From contig NZ_FNIM01000014.1 in the NCBI RefSeq assembly GCF_900103885.1, positions 18,078 to 82,077 of the forward strand: DNA of 64,000 nucleotides, in the 5' to 3' direction. Under the pieces are notes generated by a model, which made no database searches, had not been told where the DNA came from, and saw only the letters and a program-made list of their open reading frames with translations. Below, piece after piece: positions 51,955 to 61,166 of this stretch. The DNA is from Actinomyces ruminicola. GTDB taxonomy: Bacteria > Actinomycetota > Actinomycetes > Actinomycetales > Actinomycetaceae. Each line of letters starts with the position of its first letter. Position 1 is the stretch's first letter. The translations under genes and the position numbers were made by a program.

Positions 51955-52896
51955 ATGGCCGAAGACAAAGTCGTCCTCGTCGGAGTTGACGGCTCACCCG
52001 AATCCCTGGAGGCGGTCGACTGGGCGGTCGACCGCGCCGCCTGCAACGGCTGGCGCGTTCATATCCTGTGCGCCTACTCCCTCCCCTCCTTCACCACCGC
52101 TTCGCTGGACGGCGGCTATGCCGCCCTGGACGACTCGGCCGTGCGCGCAGGCGCCGAGGCCGTCGTCAACGAGGCAGTCGCCCGCGCGCAAGGGCGGGGC
52201 GTGACGGTGACCAGCTCCCTGGAGACCGGCGACCCCGCCGGCGTGCTCGTGGACCTGTCCGCGGACGCCGCGCTCGCCGTCGTCGGCACCCGCGGCGGCG
52301 GCGGCTTCGCCGACCGTCTCCTCGGCACCGTCTCCTCGGCACTGCCGGCGCACAGTCGCTGCCCCGCCGTGGTGGTCCCGCGGCACACGGAGGGTTCCGC
52401 CTTCACCCCCGTTCGGCGCATCGTCGTGGGTGTCGACGGCTCCGACTCGGCTCGTAAGGCGCTCAGGCGGGCGGTGCGCGAGGCCGACGCCTGGGGCGCC
52501 GAGCTGACAGCCATCGCCGCCGTCCCCATGGCCTCCGGAGCGGGAGCACTGGCATGGCTGCCCGCGGCCGTGGACCGTGAACAGGTGCTGACCGATGTCC
52601 GCTCCGGTCTGGACCGTGCCATCGCCGAAGCGACCGAGGGCTACCCCGACGTGGTGGTGCGCCGCCACGCCCTGGACGGCAACGCGGCCGAACTCTTGTC
52701 CGAGTTCTCCACCGCCGTCGACTTGGTGGTGGTCGGCTCCCGCGGCCGCGGCGGATTCTCCGGGCTGCTGCTCGGCTCCGTCAGCCAGGCCGTCCTCTCG
52801 CACGCCTCCTGCCCGATTATGGTCGTGCCCGCCCGCACGCGGGAAGAGGACGCCCGCGTGGGCCGCAACCAGACCACCCCCTGGTCCCGCGCCTGA
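51955..52896 (+). CDS. Universal stress protein, two tandem USP domains
   Basis: A 313-residue protein with two USP domains, about residues 1-140 and 155-300. Each has the ATP-binding signature G-2x-G-9x-G(S/T): the first as GTRGGGGFADRLLGTVSSAL and the second as GSRGRGGFSGLLLGSVSQAV. The domains open with VVLVGVDGSPESLEAVDWAV and RRIVVGVDGSDSARKALRRA. ATG preceded by AAGGGG. Tandem ATP-binding USPs are typical of actinobacteria and act in dormancy or stress. Terminators border it on both sides. Confidence 0.93.
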   Translation: MAEDKVVLVGVDGSPESLEAVDWAVDRAACNGWRVHILCAYSLPSFTTASLDGGYAALDDSAVRAGAEAVVNEAVARAQGRGVTVTSSLETGDPAGVLVDLSADAALAVVGTRGGGGFADRLLGTVSSALPAHSRCPAVVVPRHTEGSAFTPVRRIVVGVDGSDSARKALRRAVREADAWGAELTAIAAVPMASGAGALAWLPAAVDREQVLTDVRSGLDRAIAEATEGYPDVVVRRHALDGNAAELLSEFSTAVDLVVVGSRGRGGFSGLLLGSVSQAVLSHASCPIMVVPARTREEDARVGRNQTTPWSRA

Positions 52897-52909
52897 CCCG
52901 CATCGGCGT

Positions 52910-52945
52910 GGACGGCGGTCGGTATCCAGCCACCGACCGCCGTCC
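52910..52945 (+). terminator. Intrinsic-type hairpin after usp
   Basis: GGACGGCGGTCGGT (52910-52923), 8-nt loop, ACCGACCGCCGTCC (52932-52945): a 14-bp perfect stem, 14 bp beyond the stop codon. Confidence 0.75.
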
Positions 52946-52994
52946 TCGCCGGGGAGGCCGCGTGATCGGGTAGGATCGCACGCGGCCTCAACCG

Positions 52995-53070
52995 GCCCTC
53001 GTAGCTCAGGGGATAGAGCACCGCTCTCCTAAAGCGGGTGTCGCGCGTTCGAATCGCGCCGGGGGCACCA
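52995..53070 (+). tRNA. tRNA-Arg (anticodon CCU)
   Basis: A complete cloverleaf: acceptor GCCCTCG (52995-53001) pairs with CGGGGGC (53060-53066) with one T-G pair; D-arm GCTCAGGGGATAGAGC; anticodon stem CCGCT/AGCGG around CTCCTAA; T-arm with GTTCGAATC; encoded CCA at 53068-53070. Confidence 0.97.
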
Positions 53071-53158
53071 TGATCGTTGTCCGGACCGTCGCGCAGATCC
53101 CCGCACCTTCGGTGCGTCGGCGCCGCGCGGCGCGGCTGGACGGATATCGTGAGGGAAT

Positions 53159-56100
53159 ATGACGCCTTCACTGTTCTCGCTAGGTCGCAACCGGCATGAC
53201 GCCGGGCCGCAGGCACGTGACCCCGAGGGCGCCGACCTGCCCGACGACTCCGCGGCCGCCGAGGCTTCGCCGTCGGACCCCACCCCGTCGCCGGACTCCG
53301 AGCGTCGCGCCCGCATCGATGCGGCGCTCGACGTCTGGCGTCAGGAGCTTGCCGACCTCGGCGGCACCTCCAGCCTCGACGCCTTCTCCGACCGTGACGG
53401 CATCGTCGACCTGACGGCCGCTCACCCCTCGGGCCTGGCCCAGCTGTACGCCGGCCGGCCCACCCACCTGGGCAGTCTCGTGCGTGAGCGCGTCGCCCTC
53501 GGCATTGCCCGGCAGTGCTTGCGCGAACTCGCCGGACGCACCGACCAGCTCTCGCGGCGCTTCGGCGTCGCCCCCGTGTACCTGGCCATCGGTGTGGCCG
53601 GCTGGACGGAGCCGGTGGCTACCGCGCCCGATGAAGAGAGCTCTGCCGCCAACGCCCCGGCTGCCCCGGACGCCGACGATTCCTCCGCCGTCGCCGACGC
53701 CGACTCGACTCCGCCGGTCGCCGTACGCGCCGTCAGCGCGCCCGTCCTGCTGCGGCCAGTGCGCCTGTCCAGTGCCGGCGCAGACGCCTCCCTCACTCTC
53801 GATCGATCGATCGAGGTCAATCCCGTCCTGACGCGGGCGCTGCGTCACCACGGCTGCACAGTGGACGTCAATGTGGTCGCGCGCGCCACCCTGGCGGACG
53901 ACGGCTTCACCTCTCGCGATGCCCTCAGCGGCATCGGCTCGCTGGGGCGCGAGTTCCTTCCCGGTTTTGAGATCCATGAGCGTCTGGTCGTCGGGGCCTT
54001 CGTCCACCCCGGGCAGGCGTTGGTGGAGGACTTCGACGCCACCATCGATCGTGCCCGCACCTCCGCGCTCGTGGCAGCACTCGCGGGTGACGCCGAGGCC
54101 CGCGCCGCCCTGGACGTCGCCCTGCCCGACCCAGATCCGACCGACCGGGCGCCGGAGCGCGAACGGGGCGTGGGCGACCTCGACCCCGCCCAGCTGGACG
54201 CCGTCGAGGCGGTCGGCTCCGGCGCCTCCCTGCTGCTGGACGCGCCTCCCGGATCTGATGTCGCCGACACCCTCGCGGCGATCATGGCCGACGCCGCCGC
54301 CCTGGGGCGCACCGTCCTGCACGTGCCGGCCACCAGCGCCGACGGGCATGCCGTCGCGGACGTCCTGCGCGAGCTCGGACTGGGCTCCATTGTGCTCGAC
54401 CTGACCGAGGACTCCGCCTGGCGCCGCCACGCCGCCGAGGGCATTAAGACCGCCATGGGTGTGAACGTCCCCGATCTGGATGTGACCGCCATCGTCGGCA
54501 TGCGCAGCCGGCTGACCTCCGTGCGCGAGAAGCTCTCCCGCTATGTCACCGCACTGCACAAGCGGCGCGATCCCTGGGACGCCTCCGCCTACGACGCGCT
54601 CCAGCAACTCGCCGAGCTCACCTCCGGGCGGGTGCGTGCCCGCACCACCGCGCGCGTAGCCGCGGGCCGCCTGGAGCACCTGGACGCCGCCGGCCGTGCG
54701 CGGGCCTCCGAACTGCTTCACCGGGCTCACGCGCTCGGACTGTTCACCAGCGCCTTGGCCGACTCCGCCTGGAACGGCATGGCGGTGGCCGACGTCGATG
54801 AGGCGACCGACGCGCTGGCCCGTCTGACTCGGCTCGCCGACGAGCTCCTGCCCGCGGTCCGTGAGCAGGTGGCCGCGGCCGCCGCGTCCACCGGCATCAC
54901 CCGCGCCACCACGCTCGCGCAGTGGTGCGAGCAGCTGGAGATGCTCGACGGCGTGCGCGACTCCCTGGACGCCTTCCTGCCCGAGGTCTTCGAGCGCTCC
55001 GCCGCCGACATGGTCATCGCCACCGCGTCCAAGCAATGGCGGCAGGAGCACCGCGTGGAGATGGGGAGGTCCACCCGGCGCCGCTTCATCAAGCAGGCCA
55101 GGGATCTGGTGCGCCCGGGACGGGAGGTGGCCGACCTGCACGGGGAGCTGGTCAAGGTGCAGCAGCGCCGCGAGGTATGGCGCCGCTACGATCCCGAGGG
55201 CGGCTGGCCCCACCTGCCGCAGGGGCTCGATGAGATGCAGCGCGTGGCCACCCGCACCCGTGACTCCGTCACCGCCTTGCAGCCGGTCATCGGTGCGGAT
55301 GGGTCCCTGATGGATCTGCCGCTGACCGAGCTGGAGGAACGCTCCCGCATCCTGGCCGCCGACGATGTCACCGTCCACAAGCTCCCGGAGATCAACCGGG
55401 TGGCCACGGCCCTGGACGACTTGGGGCTCACCCCCCTGCTGGACGACCTGGCGGCCCGCAGGGTTGAGCCGGACCAGATCGACGACGAGCTCACCTACTG
55501 CTGGTGGTCGTCCCTGCTGGCGCAGATCATGCGCGAGGACCCCGACTTGGGCGGGCTCGACGCGGACGCCCTGAGCGACCTGGCCGTTACTCTGCGTGAG
55601 CTGGACGCCTCTCAGGTCGACTCGCTGGCCGGGCCCGTGGCCCAGGCCTGTGCCCGACGCGTCCGGGAGGCCGTCGAAGCGGACAAGGACGCCGCTCGCA
55701 GCCTGTACCGGGCCCTGTCCCTGGAGGAGGGGATGTCGCTGCGCGATGTTATCGCCACGCATCCCCTCGCCATGGTCGCCAAACCGGTATGGATCATCCC
55801 GCCCACGCTCGTACCCCAGGTCTTCGCCGCCGATGCCGTGGTCGACCTGGCGATTCTGGACGCCTCCACCAACGTGCCGGTATCGCGGGTCATCCCCGCC
55901 TTCGTGCGTGCCGAGCAGGTGCTCGTCGTCGGCGACCCCCGGCGCTCGCCCTCCGGGCTGGCGGCCGAGCTCGGCCCGCTCCTGCCGCAGGTGACACTGC
56001 CGACCGGCCGCAACACCCTGGACGCCGAGATCGCTGCATTCCTCGCCGCCAACGGCTACGACGACGTCGTCGAGGCGATCCCGGCTCCACCCGGGCGCTC

Positions 56101-57331
56101 TCGCCTGTCCCTGGAACTCGTCGACGGACGCGGCATGCCGGCCCCGGGCCGTACCGCCGTCGAATCCGTGCCCGCAGAAGTGGGCCGGGTGGTCGACCTG
56201 ATCATCGACCACGCCCTGACCCGCCCCGAGCAGTCGCTCGGCGTCATCGCCCTCAATGCGCGCCACGCCGAGGAGATCCGGCGCGCTACGGCAGCGGCCG
56301 TAGCGGGTTCGCCGGCGCTGGCCGACTACTTCGAGATGGGCGTGTCTGAGCCCTTCGTCGTCGTCGACCTGGGCGAGGCGCGCTCACTGCGCCGCGACCG
56401 GATCATCGTCTCCGTCGGCTACGCCAAGACCCCGCACGGGCGCACGATTCACAGCTTCGGTGAGGTCAGCGACGTCGGTGGCATGGTCGGGCTGGTCGAG
56501 GCCCTGTGCGCCTCGCGGGGCGGCACCCAGGTCGTGTCTTGTTTGGGCCCGGAGGACATCGATGCCGGACGCCTGCACGCTCCCGGCGCTCGACTGCTGC
56601 GTGAAGTGCTCGTGCACGCAGCCGACTCCGGTCGGCAGTACCCGCAGCAGGAGGAGACGACGCCGGAGCGTCTGCTCGTCGAGCTCGCCGAGCACCTGTG
56701 GCGCAAGGGACTGATAGTGGTGCCCCGCTACGGCATCGAGGGCGGCGTGCATATTCCCCTTGCGATCGGTCACCCGGATCTGCCGGGCGAGCTGCTCGTA
56801 GCCGTACTCACCGACGACGCCGAGTATGTCGCCCAGCCGAGCCTGCGGCGGCGTGACCGGCATTGGGTTGAGCGCCTGCAGCAGCGCGGCTGGCGCGTGC
56901 ACATGGCGTATTCCGCGGGCGTGTTCGTCGATGTCGAGGCGGAGGCGAAGAAGATTGAGGCGCAGGTGCTGGCGGTACTCGCCTCCCGCACCGAGGCCGC
57001 CACCGCGGCGCCGCTGCCGGTGCGACTGGAGGAGGCCGGCCCGGAGACGACGGCGCCCGCCGAGTCGGAGGGGGAGCCGCCGGATCCCGCCCGTGGCACC
57101 GGCCAGGCAGACGTCTCTGCGCGTGCCGACCGCCCGCCGATCGCGCCGGGGCTGCCGCTGCAGGCCTACTCCGACGATCAGCTCGATGAGCTCGTCGCCT
57201 GGATCCGTTCCGACGAGGTGGAGCGCACCGAGGCCGAGGAGGTTGAGGAGCTCCGCCAGGCACTGGCGTTGAGCCGGCGTGGTTCGGGGATCGACGCCGT
57301 GTTGGCCAACGTGGTCCGGCGGAGCCGATGA
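53159..57331 (+). CDS. DUF4011 / SF1-helicase / Vsr-like protein, probably catalytically inactive
   Basis: A 1390-residue protein. The N-terminal third resembles DUF4011 (VWRQELADLGG; APVLLRPVRLSSAG; IEVNPVLTRALR). An SF1 (UPF1-like) core follows, but the Walker A site reads LLLDAPPGSDVADTL (about residue 360) where G-x-x-G-x-G-K-T is expected, so Lys and Thr are missing. The Walker B site reads DLAILDASTNVPVSRVI (about 897) in place of D-E-A-S-Q. Later blocks are recognisable: VLVVGDPRRSP, and SLRRDRIIVSVGYAKT. A C-terminal Vsr/DUF559-like domain has HIPLAIGHPDLPGELLVAVL where relatives have I-D-L and E-C-D-G. The frame is intact and codon use normal. The role is unknown, perhaps nucleic-acid binding. 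Confidence 0.75.
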   Translation: MTPSLFSLGRNRHDAGPQARDPEGADLPDDSAAAEASPSDPTPSPDSERRARIDAALDVWRQELADLGGTSSLDAFSDRDGIVDLTAAHPSGLAQLYAGRPTHLGSLVRERVALGIARQCLRELAGRTDQLSRRFGVAPVYLAIGVAGWTEPVATAPDEESSAANAPAAPDADDSSAVADADSTPPVAVRAVSAPVLLRPVRLSSAGADASLTLDRSIEVNPVLTRALRHHGCTVDVNVVARATLADDGFTSRDALSGIGSLGREFLPGFEIHERLVVGAFVHPGQALVEDFDATIDRARTSALVAALAGDAEARAALDVALPDPDPTDRAPERERGVGDLDPAQLDAVEAVGSGASLLLDAPPGSDVADTLAAIMADAAALGRTVLHVPATSADGHAVADVLRELGLGSIVLDLTEDSAWRRHAAEGIKTAMGVNVPDLDVTAIVGMRSRLTSVREKLSRYVTALHKRRDPWDASAYDALQQLAELTSGRVRARTTARVAAGRLEHLDAAGRARASELLHRAHALGLFTSALADSAWNGMAVADVDEATDALARLTRLADELLPAVREQVAAAAASTGITRATTLAQWCEQLEMLDGVRDSLDAFLPEVFERSAADMVIATASKQWRQEHRVEMGRSTRRRFIKQARDLVRPGREVADLHGELVKVQQRREVWRRYDPEGGWPHLPQGLDEMQRVATRTRDSVTALQPVIGADGSLMDLPLTELEERSRILAADDVTVHKLPEINRVATALDDLGLTPLLDDLAARRVEPDQIDDELTYCWWSSLLAQIMREDPDLGGLDADALSDLAVTLRELDASQVDSLAGPVAQACARRVREAVEADKDAARSLYRALSLEEGMSLRDVIATHPLAMVAKPVWIIPPTLVPQVFAADAVVDLAILDASTNVPVSRVIPAFVRAEQVLVVGDPRRSPSGLAAELGPLLPQVTLPTGRNTLDAEIAAFLAANGYDDVVEAIPAPPGRSRLSLELVDGRGMPAPGRTAVESVPAEVGRVVDLIIDHALTRPEQSLGVIALNARHAEEIRRATAAAVAGSPALADYFEMGVSEPFVVVDLGEARSLRRDRIIVSVGYAKTPHGRTIHSFGEVSDVGGMVGLVEALCASRGGTQVVSCLGPEDIDAGRLHAPGARLLREVLVHAADSGRQYPQQEETTPERLLVELAEHLWRKGLIVVPRYGIEGGVHIPLAIGHPDLPGELLVAVLTDDAEYVAQPSLRRRDRHWVERLQQRGWRVHMAYSAGVFVDVEAEAKKIEAQVLAVLASRTEAATAAPLPVRLEEAGPETTAPAESEGEPPDPARGTGQADVSARADRPPIAPGLPLQAYSDDQLDELVAWIRSDEVERTEAEEVEELRQALALSRRGSGIDAVLANVVRRSR

Positions 57332-57564
57332 GCGAGCCCGCCGGCACCCGCAGGAGGCGGCGCGCCGTGGCGCTCTCGCCCCAGGACGCGGCGCGCGTCG
57401 CCCGGGGGGAGGCGCCGCAGGCGCAGGCGGAGGCGCAGCGGCGCCGCGGCATGGACGCGCTCGCCGACGCCCGTTCCCGTGACGGCGGCGTGCTCGATCG
57501 CACCTCGCCGGACCATGCCAATGACGCCCGCCTCCTGCGCGAGGTGCCGCCCCACTGGAGCTGA
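57328..57564 (+). CDS. Small basic protein coupled to the pseudo-helicase gene
   Basis: A 78-residue protein whose ATG overlaps the stop of the preceding gene (ATGA at 57328-57331), implying translational coupling. It is Arg/Ala/Asp-rich: RRRRRAVALSPQDAARVARG near the start, LADARSRDGGVLDRTSPDH later and a C-terminal LLREVPPHWS. No domain is recognised; helical and probably cytoplasmic. The overlap suggests a function with, or dosage tied to, the large helicase-like protein. Confidence 0.7.
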   Translation: MSEPAGTRRRRRAVALSPQDAARVARGEAPQAQAEAQRRRGMDALADARSRDGGVLDRTSPDHANDARLLREVPPHWS

Positions 57565-57635
57565 CCCTTCGAGATGTGTCCGCCTGTGAGAGCCGCAGGC
57601 AGGCGCCGGGGGCCGTATCCGCACCTGCACAAGCA

Positions 57636-57669
57636 GAAGTGGCGTCCGCCGGAGGGCGGACGCCACTTC
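57636..57669. terminator. Bidirectional terminator between convergent genes
   Basis: GAAGTGGCGTCCGCC (57636-57650), loop GGAG, GGCGGACGCCACTTC (57655-57669): a 15-bp perfect stem, placed 70 bp after the small gene (plus) and 57 bp after mscL (minus). Confidence 0.8.
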
Positions 57670-57725
57670 AATCCTTGCTCTGGCCGCCGCCGACGCGGGC
57701 GCGGGCCGAGCAACAGGAATGCAGG

Positions 57726-58103
57726 TCAGCGCTGCTTGAGCAGGTCGCGGATCTCGGCCAGCAGCTCGACGTCGGTCGGCTCGGCGGCCTCCTCCTCTTC
57801 CTGCTTCAGCCGCGCGTTGAGCTTGTTCATCGGTGCGACGATGCAGAAGTAGACGGCCGCGGCGACAAGCAGGAAGTTGACGGCGGCGGTGATGATCGTG
57901 CCCGGCTGGATCGGGTCGGAGCCGTTGATGGAGAACGCGAGCACCGAGTCGAAGTTCGGCTTGCCCACCAGGGCGCCGATGATGCCCATGATGACGTTGG
58001 TGACGGCCTCGACGATGGGGGCGAAGGCGCCACCGATGATGACGGCGACGGCCAGTTCCAGGACGTTGCCCTGGGCGATGAACTCCTTGAATCCCTTGAA
58101 CAT
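57726..58103 (-). CDS. mscL: Large-conductance mechanosensitive channel
   Basis: A 125-residue MscL. The N-terminal helix and first membrane segment read MFKGFKEFIAQGNVLELAVA then VIIGGAFAPIVEAVTN; the second segment is ITAAVNFLLVAAAVYFCIV, and the C-terminal bundle ends AEIRDLLKQR. Length and layout are standard. The ATG has AAGGTCC upstream. It relieves osmotic down-shock. It is the last gene of a minus-strand run 5-FTHF cyclo-ligase - SAF protein - mscL. Confidence 0.96.
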   Translation of the reverse strand: MFKGFKEFIAQGNVLELAVAVIIGGAFAPIVEAVTNVIMGIIGALVGKPNFDSVLAFSINGSDPIQPGTIITAAVNFLLVAAAVYFCIVAPMNKLNARLKQEEEEAAEPTDVELLAEIRDLLKQR

Positions 58104-58219
58104 GGGGGACCTTTCGTTGCGGGCGAGGGCGCAGATGTGCCACTCGCGGAAGTCGTGGAGCGGGAGCGGCGCAGCGTTCTTGGGATGGGCCGCGACCGCA
58201 TGGCTGGAGGCGGGCGACG

Positions 58220-58915
58220 TCATGGGCTCAGCACGATGCCAAGCGCTCCATTAGTGGCCGCGCCGACAATTAGACTAGCGTCCACAGCGGGAACGGCAAG
58301 GGTAACGAGTGTGACCTTCGTCTGGGCGGTCCACTGGTTGTCGTCGCCCTCCACCTGGGCGAGCACCACCCGGGCGCCGGAACAGATGACGCGGGAGGAC
58401 TCGCTAGCCTCCTCCCCCGGCGGCGCCGCGGCGCTTCGCTCGGCCACGATGTCCACCCGCGCCCCCGGCTCGGCCAGCTGTGCGCCGATGTCGATCGGGA
58501 CCTGTACGAGCCGCTCCGACGGCGCCAAGGCAGCGGCCAGGGCTGCGCTCGTCATGGAGGTGGTCAGCACGGTGCCCTCCTCCAGGGCGATGGCGGCGCG
58601 GCTACCCACCACATCGGCGCCTGCCAGCCCGCCGGTGGGCAGGGCGGTCTGCGCCACCGCGCGCACCTCGAGGTCCGCCTCGGTCAGAACCGCGCCGGCA
58701 TTCACCGGCCGGGCGACCACGAGCACCTCCTGCCTTCCCTCCGGCGCCGGCCGAAGCACCCCCAGGGCAACCACGATGGCGGCCCCCAGGCAGACGGCTA
58801 CCACCAGGTGCCGGTGCCGCCACAGCAGCAGGGAGGGACGGGGCGGGCGCAGCCGCGGCTGCGGAGAGCGTTCGACCTGGCGCGTGTGACTGGGATGACG
58901 GTGCAGACGAGGCAT
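58220..58915 (-). CDS. SAF-domain protein (CpaB/RcpC-like)
   Basis: A 231-residue protein with a basic Pro/Arg-rich N-terminus, one membrane segment (LVVAVCLGAAIVVALGVL, about residues 36-53) and an extracytoplasmic SAF domain, beginning VLVVARPVNAGAVLTEADLE and continuing VVGSRAAIALEEGTVL. SAF domains of this type occur in Flp pilus assembly protein CpaB, but no other pilus gene is in the window. In actinobacteria a SAF protein is often found between 5-FTHF cyclo-ligase and mscL as here; its function there is unknown. Confidence 0.85.
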   Translation of the reverse strand: MPRLHRHPSHTRQVERSPQPRLRPPRPSLLLWRHRHLVVAVCLGAAIVVALGVLRPAPEGRQEVLVVARPVNAGAVLTEADLEVRAVAQTALPTGGLAGADVVGSRAAIALEEGTVLTTSMTSAALAAALAPSERLVQVPIDIGAQLAEPGARVDIVAERSAAAPPGEEASESSRVICSGARVVLAQVEGDDNQWTAQTKVTLVTLAVPAVDASLIVGAATNGALGIVLSP

Positions 58916-59026
58916 GCCGAAACCCTGGCACCTCGCCTCCCGGATGCGCAGCGGACCTGTGAACAGGTGCGTCGACGGCTGTCGGCCGGAGCGCCTGTGG
59001 ATTGCGGTGTCGAGGCCGACAGGTCC

Positions 59027-59698
59027 TCAGCCCCGCCCAGACGGGGCGTCAGCGCCGCCCGCGAAGGCGGAGCCCTCCAGCAGGAACCACTCGTCGGGCG
59101 TGATCACGGCGTCGACCCGGGCGTCGTGCGCCTGGGTCGGCAGCGGCCCCGCAACCAACTCGTCGTCGTGCACCACCGCGAAGATCGGCGCCTCCGGGCG
59201 CCGCAGGGGGAGCACGCGGTCGTACCAGCCCCCGCCCTGGCCCAGACGGCGGCCCGAGCGGTCGACCGCGAGCGCCGGAACAATCACGGCCTCGGCGTCC
59301 GCCACGGCGGTGGCGGGCAGCACCGGCCCGCTGGGCTCTGGAGGACGCCCGGGGGAGCGCTCGGCCAGGTCGGCGATCCCGCGGAAGTACCCCCAGCAGC
59401 GGGACAGGTGCGGCCCGAGTACGGGCAGCAGCACGGCGGTTCCCGACTCCTCCAGGTGCTCCAGCAGCAGCCGGGTACAGGGCTCGTGCCCCACCGACAC
59501 GTAGGCGGCCACGATGTCCATGCCGGCGATGGCCTGGAGGACGTGTGCGGTGAGCCGGCGGCAGGTGGCATTGTGCCCGTGCTCGGGATGACGGTGGTGG
59601 GCAGCCCGATGCTGACGCAGTACTTGACGCAGCTGCTCCTTGGCGTCGCCGGCCGCCAGGGAACCGGTGTCTGGCAGGACGCGTGCCTGAGTACTCAT
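59027..59698 (-). CDS. 5-formyltetrahydrofolate cyclo-ligase
   Basis: A 223-residue enzyme converting 5-formyl-THF with ATP to 5,10-methenyl-THF. It has VAAYVSVGHEPCTRLLLEHL, a central VLLPVLGPHL and the ATP-binding signature RRLGQGGGWYDRVLP. The ending VITPDEWFLL is typical. ATG 59698 has GACAAT 6 nt upstream and no ribosome site, so it is probably leaderless. Divergent from the MoeA/Glp-like gene by 256 bp, a neighbourhood conserved in actinobacteria. Confidence 0.93.
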   Translation of the reverse strand: MSTQARVLPDTGSLAAGDAKEQLRQVLRQHRAAHHRHPEHGHNATCRRLTAHVLQAIAGMDIVAAYVSVGHEPCTRLLLEHLEESGTAVLLPVLGPHLSRCWGYFRGIADLAERSPGRPPEPSGPVLPATAVADAEAVIVPALAVDRSGRRLGQGGGWYDRVLPLRRPEAPIFAVVHDDELVAGPLPTQAHDARVDAVITPDEWFLLEGSAFAGGADAPSGRG

Positions 59699-59704
59699 AC
59701 CGGC

Positions 59705-59710
59705 ATTGTC
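59705..59710 (-). promoter_or_regulatory. -10 box of leaderless 5-FTHF cyclo-ligase gene
   Basis: Minus-strand GACAAT, 6 nt from the ATG at 59698, with no ribosome site between. Confidence 0.4.
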
Positions 59711-59954
59711 GCAGGTGAGACCGCAGGTTGCGGAGGCGGGCGCCGGGGTGTTGTACCCGGTGGCGCTCCGGTTGCCGGCGCCGTCGGCCGGAGTGGGCCG
59801 CAGCCACCCCGCGGCCCGGACCGCCGGAGGGCCGGTGGGGCGGAGCCGAGTTCTGACCCACGAGCCGGTTCATGGGCGGGCCATCCGTCCCGGCCGGGTA
59901 GCCTGGACCGGTACGCCCGGGACCGGACTCCGGGCAGGAGGAGGACCACGCCCC

Positions 59955-61166
59955 ATGCGCACCGTTGCTGAGCACCTGGCGGCCTGCCTGGAGATCGCCC
60001 GGGCCGCGGCCCCCCTGGACGTGGTCCTCCTGGACGCGGTCGGCTGCGTCCTGGCCGAGGACGTCGTCGCCGACATCGACCTGCCAGCCGTAGACCTGGC
60101 CGGGCTGGACGGCTACGCGGTCGCCTCCGCCGATGTGGCGGAGGCCGCCGAGAGCTCTCCCGTCGCCCTGGAGGTGATGGACGCCGTCCGTGCCGGCGAC
60201 ATGCGCCCCACGCGGTTGGTGCCCGGCGCGGCCATCCTGATCGATTCCGGCGCCCCTCTGCCACTGGGCGCCGACGCCGTGGTGCCGTGGACGGACACGG
60301 ACCGAGGCGAGTCGCGGGTGCAGGTGCGGGCGGCGGTTGCCGCCGGGGACAACGTGCGCCACCGCGCCGAGGACGTGCAGGCCGGCACCACGGTCCTGCC
60401 GCAGGGTTCGCGTGTCTCGGCGCGCCAAATCGCACTCCTGGCCGGGATCGGCCGCCACCGGGTCAAAGTGCACCCGGCCCCTCGGGTGGTCATCGTGTCC
60501 ATCGGTGACGAGCTGGTGGAGCCCGACCACGCTCGCGAGGCCGGGGATGTCTTCGATGCCAACGGTCACGCCCTGGCCTGCGCCGTCACCGACGCCGGCG
60601 GCCAGGCCTTCCGGGTGGCGGCGGTGCCCGACGACCTGGGAGCCTTGACCGAGACCATCGAGGATCAGCTCGTACGCGCCGACGTGCTCATCACCACCGG
60701 AGGGCTGAGCGTCGGGCAGGGCGATACCGTCAAGGACGTGCTGGCGCCGCTGGGCACGGTGCGCTTCGACGCCGTGTCCATGTCGCCGGGGCGGCAGCTG
60801 GGCGTGGGCACGGTCGAAGGCACGCCCATCTTCTGCCTGCCCGGAGATCCGGTAAGCGCACAGATCGCCTTTGAGACCTTCATCCGGCCGGTCTTGCGGC
60901 AGATCGCGGGGTGGCAGGACCTGCATCGCGCCTCAGTGCCGGCGACGGTCACCTCCGGCTGGCACTCCCCGGCGCGCAAACGGCAGTTCGTGCCCGTGCA
61001 CCTGACGGGATCGCCGTCGCGCGGATACGCCGCGGAGCCGACGGCGCAGCCGGGAGCCACCCGGCTGCTGGCCCTGGCCCGGGCCAATGCGATCGCCGTC
61101 GTGCCGGAGGGCACCCAGACGGTCGTGTCCGGCGACACGCTGCACTGCCTGCTGCTCGATGCCTGA
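59955..61166 (+). CDS. MoeA/gephyrin-like protein, probably Glp-type
   Basis: A 403-residue MoeA-family protein; ATG preceded by AGGAGGAGG. Domain III shows TTGGLSVGQGDTVKDVL, and SMSPGRQLGVG and DPVSAQIAFETFIRPVL follow. No other molybdenum-cofactor gene is nearby. The order 5-FTHF cyclo-ligase / MoeA-like / GNAT / membrane protein matches the actinobacterial locus of Glp, the gephyrin-like protein that with its membrane receptor GlpR binds FtsZ in Corynebacterium. The SPGRQ in place of the usual K-P-G-K-P of true MoeA favours the Glp reading. A molybdotransferase role is not excluded. Overlaps the GNAT gene by 8 bp. Confidence 0.85.
   Translation: MRTVAEHLAACLEIARAAAPLDVVLLDAVGCVLAEDVVADIDLPAVDLAGLDGYAVASADVAEAAESSPVALEVMDAVRAGDMRPTRLVPGAAILIDSGAPLPLGADAVVPWTDTDRGESRVQVRAAVAAGDNVRHRAEDVQAGTTVLPQGSRVSARQIALLAGIGRHRVKVHPAPRVVIVSIGDELVEPDHAREAGDVFDANGHALACAVTDAGGQAFRVAAVPDDLGALTETIEDQLVRADVLITTGGLSVGQGDTVKDVLAPLGTVRFDAVSMSPGRQLGVGTVEGTPIFCLPGDPVSAQIAFETFIRPVLRQIAGWQDLHRASVPATVTSGWHSPARKRQFVPVHLTGSPSRGYAAEPTAQPGATRLLALARANAIAVVPEGTQTVVSGDTLHCLLLDA

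Noticed and set aside
53180..56266. 1028-residue minus-strand open frame opposite the DUF4011/helicase gene
   Set aside because: Antisense frame rich in Gly/Val/Gln/His with no domain; the plus strand carries the DUF4011 and helicase blocks in order.
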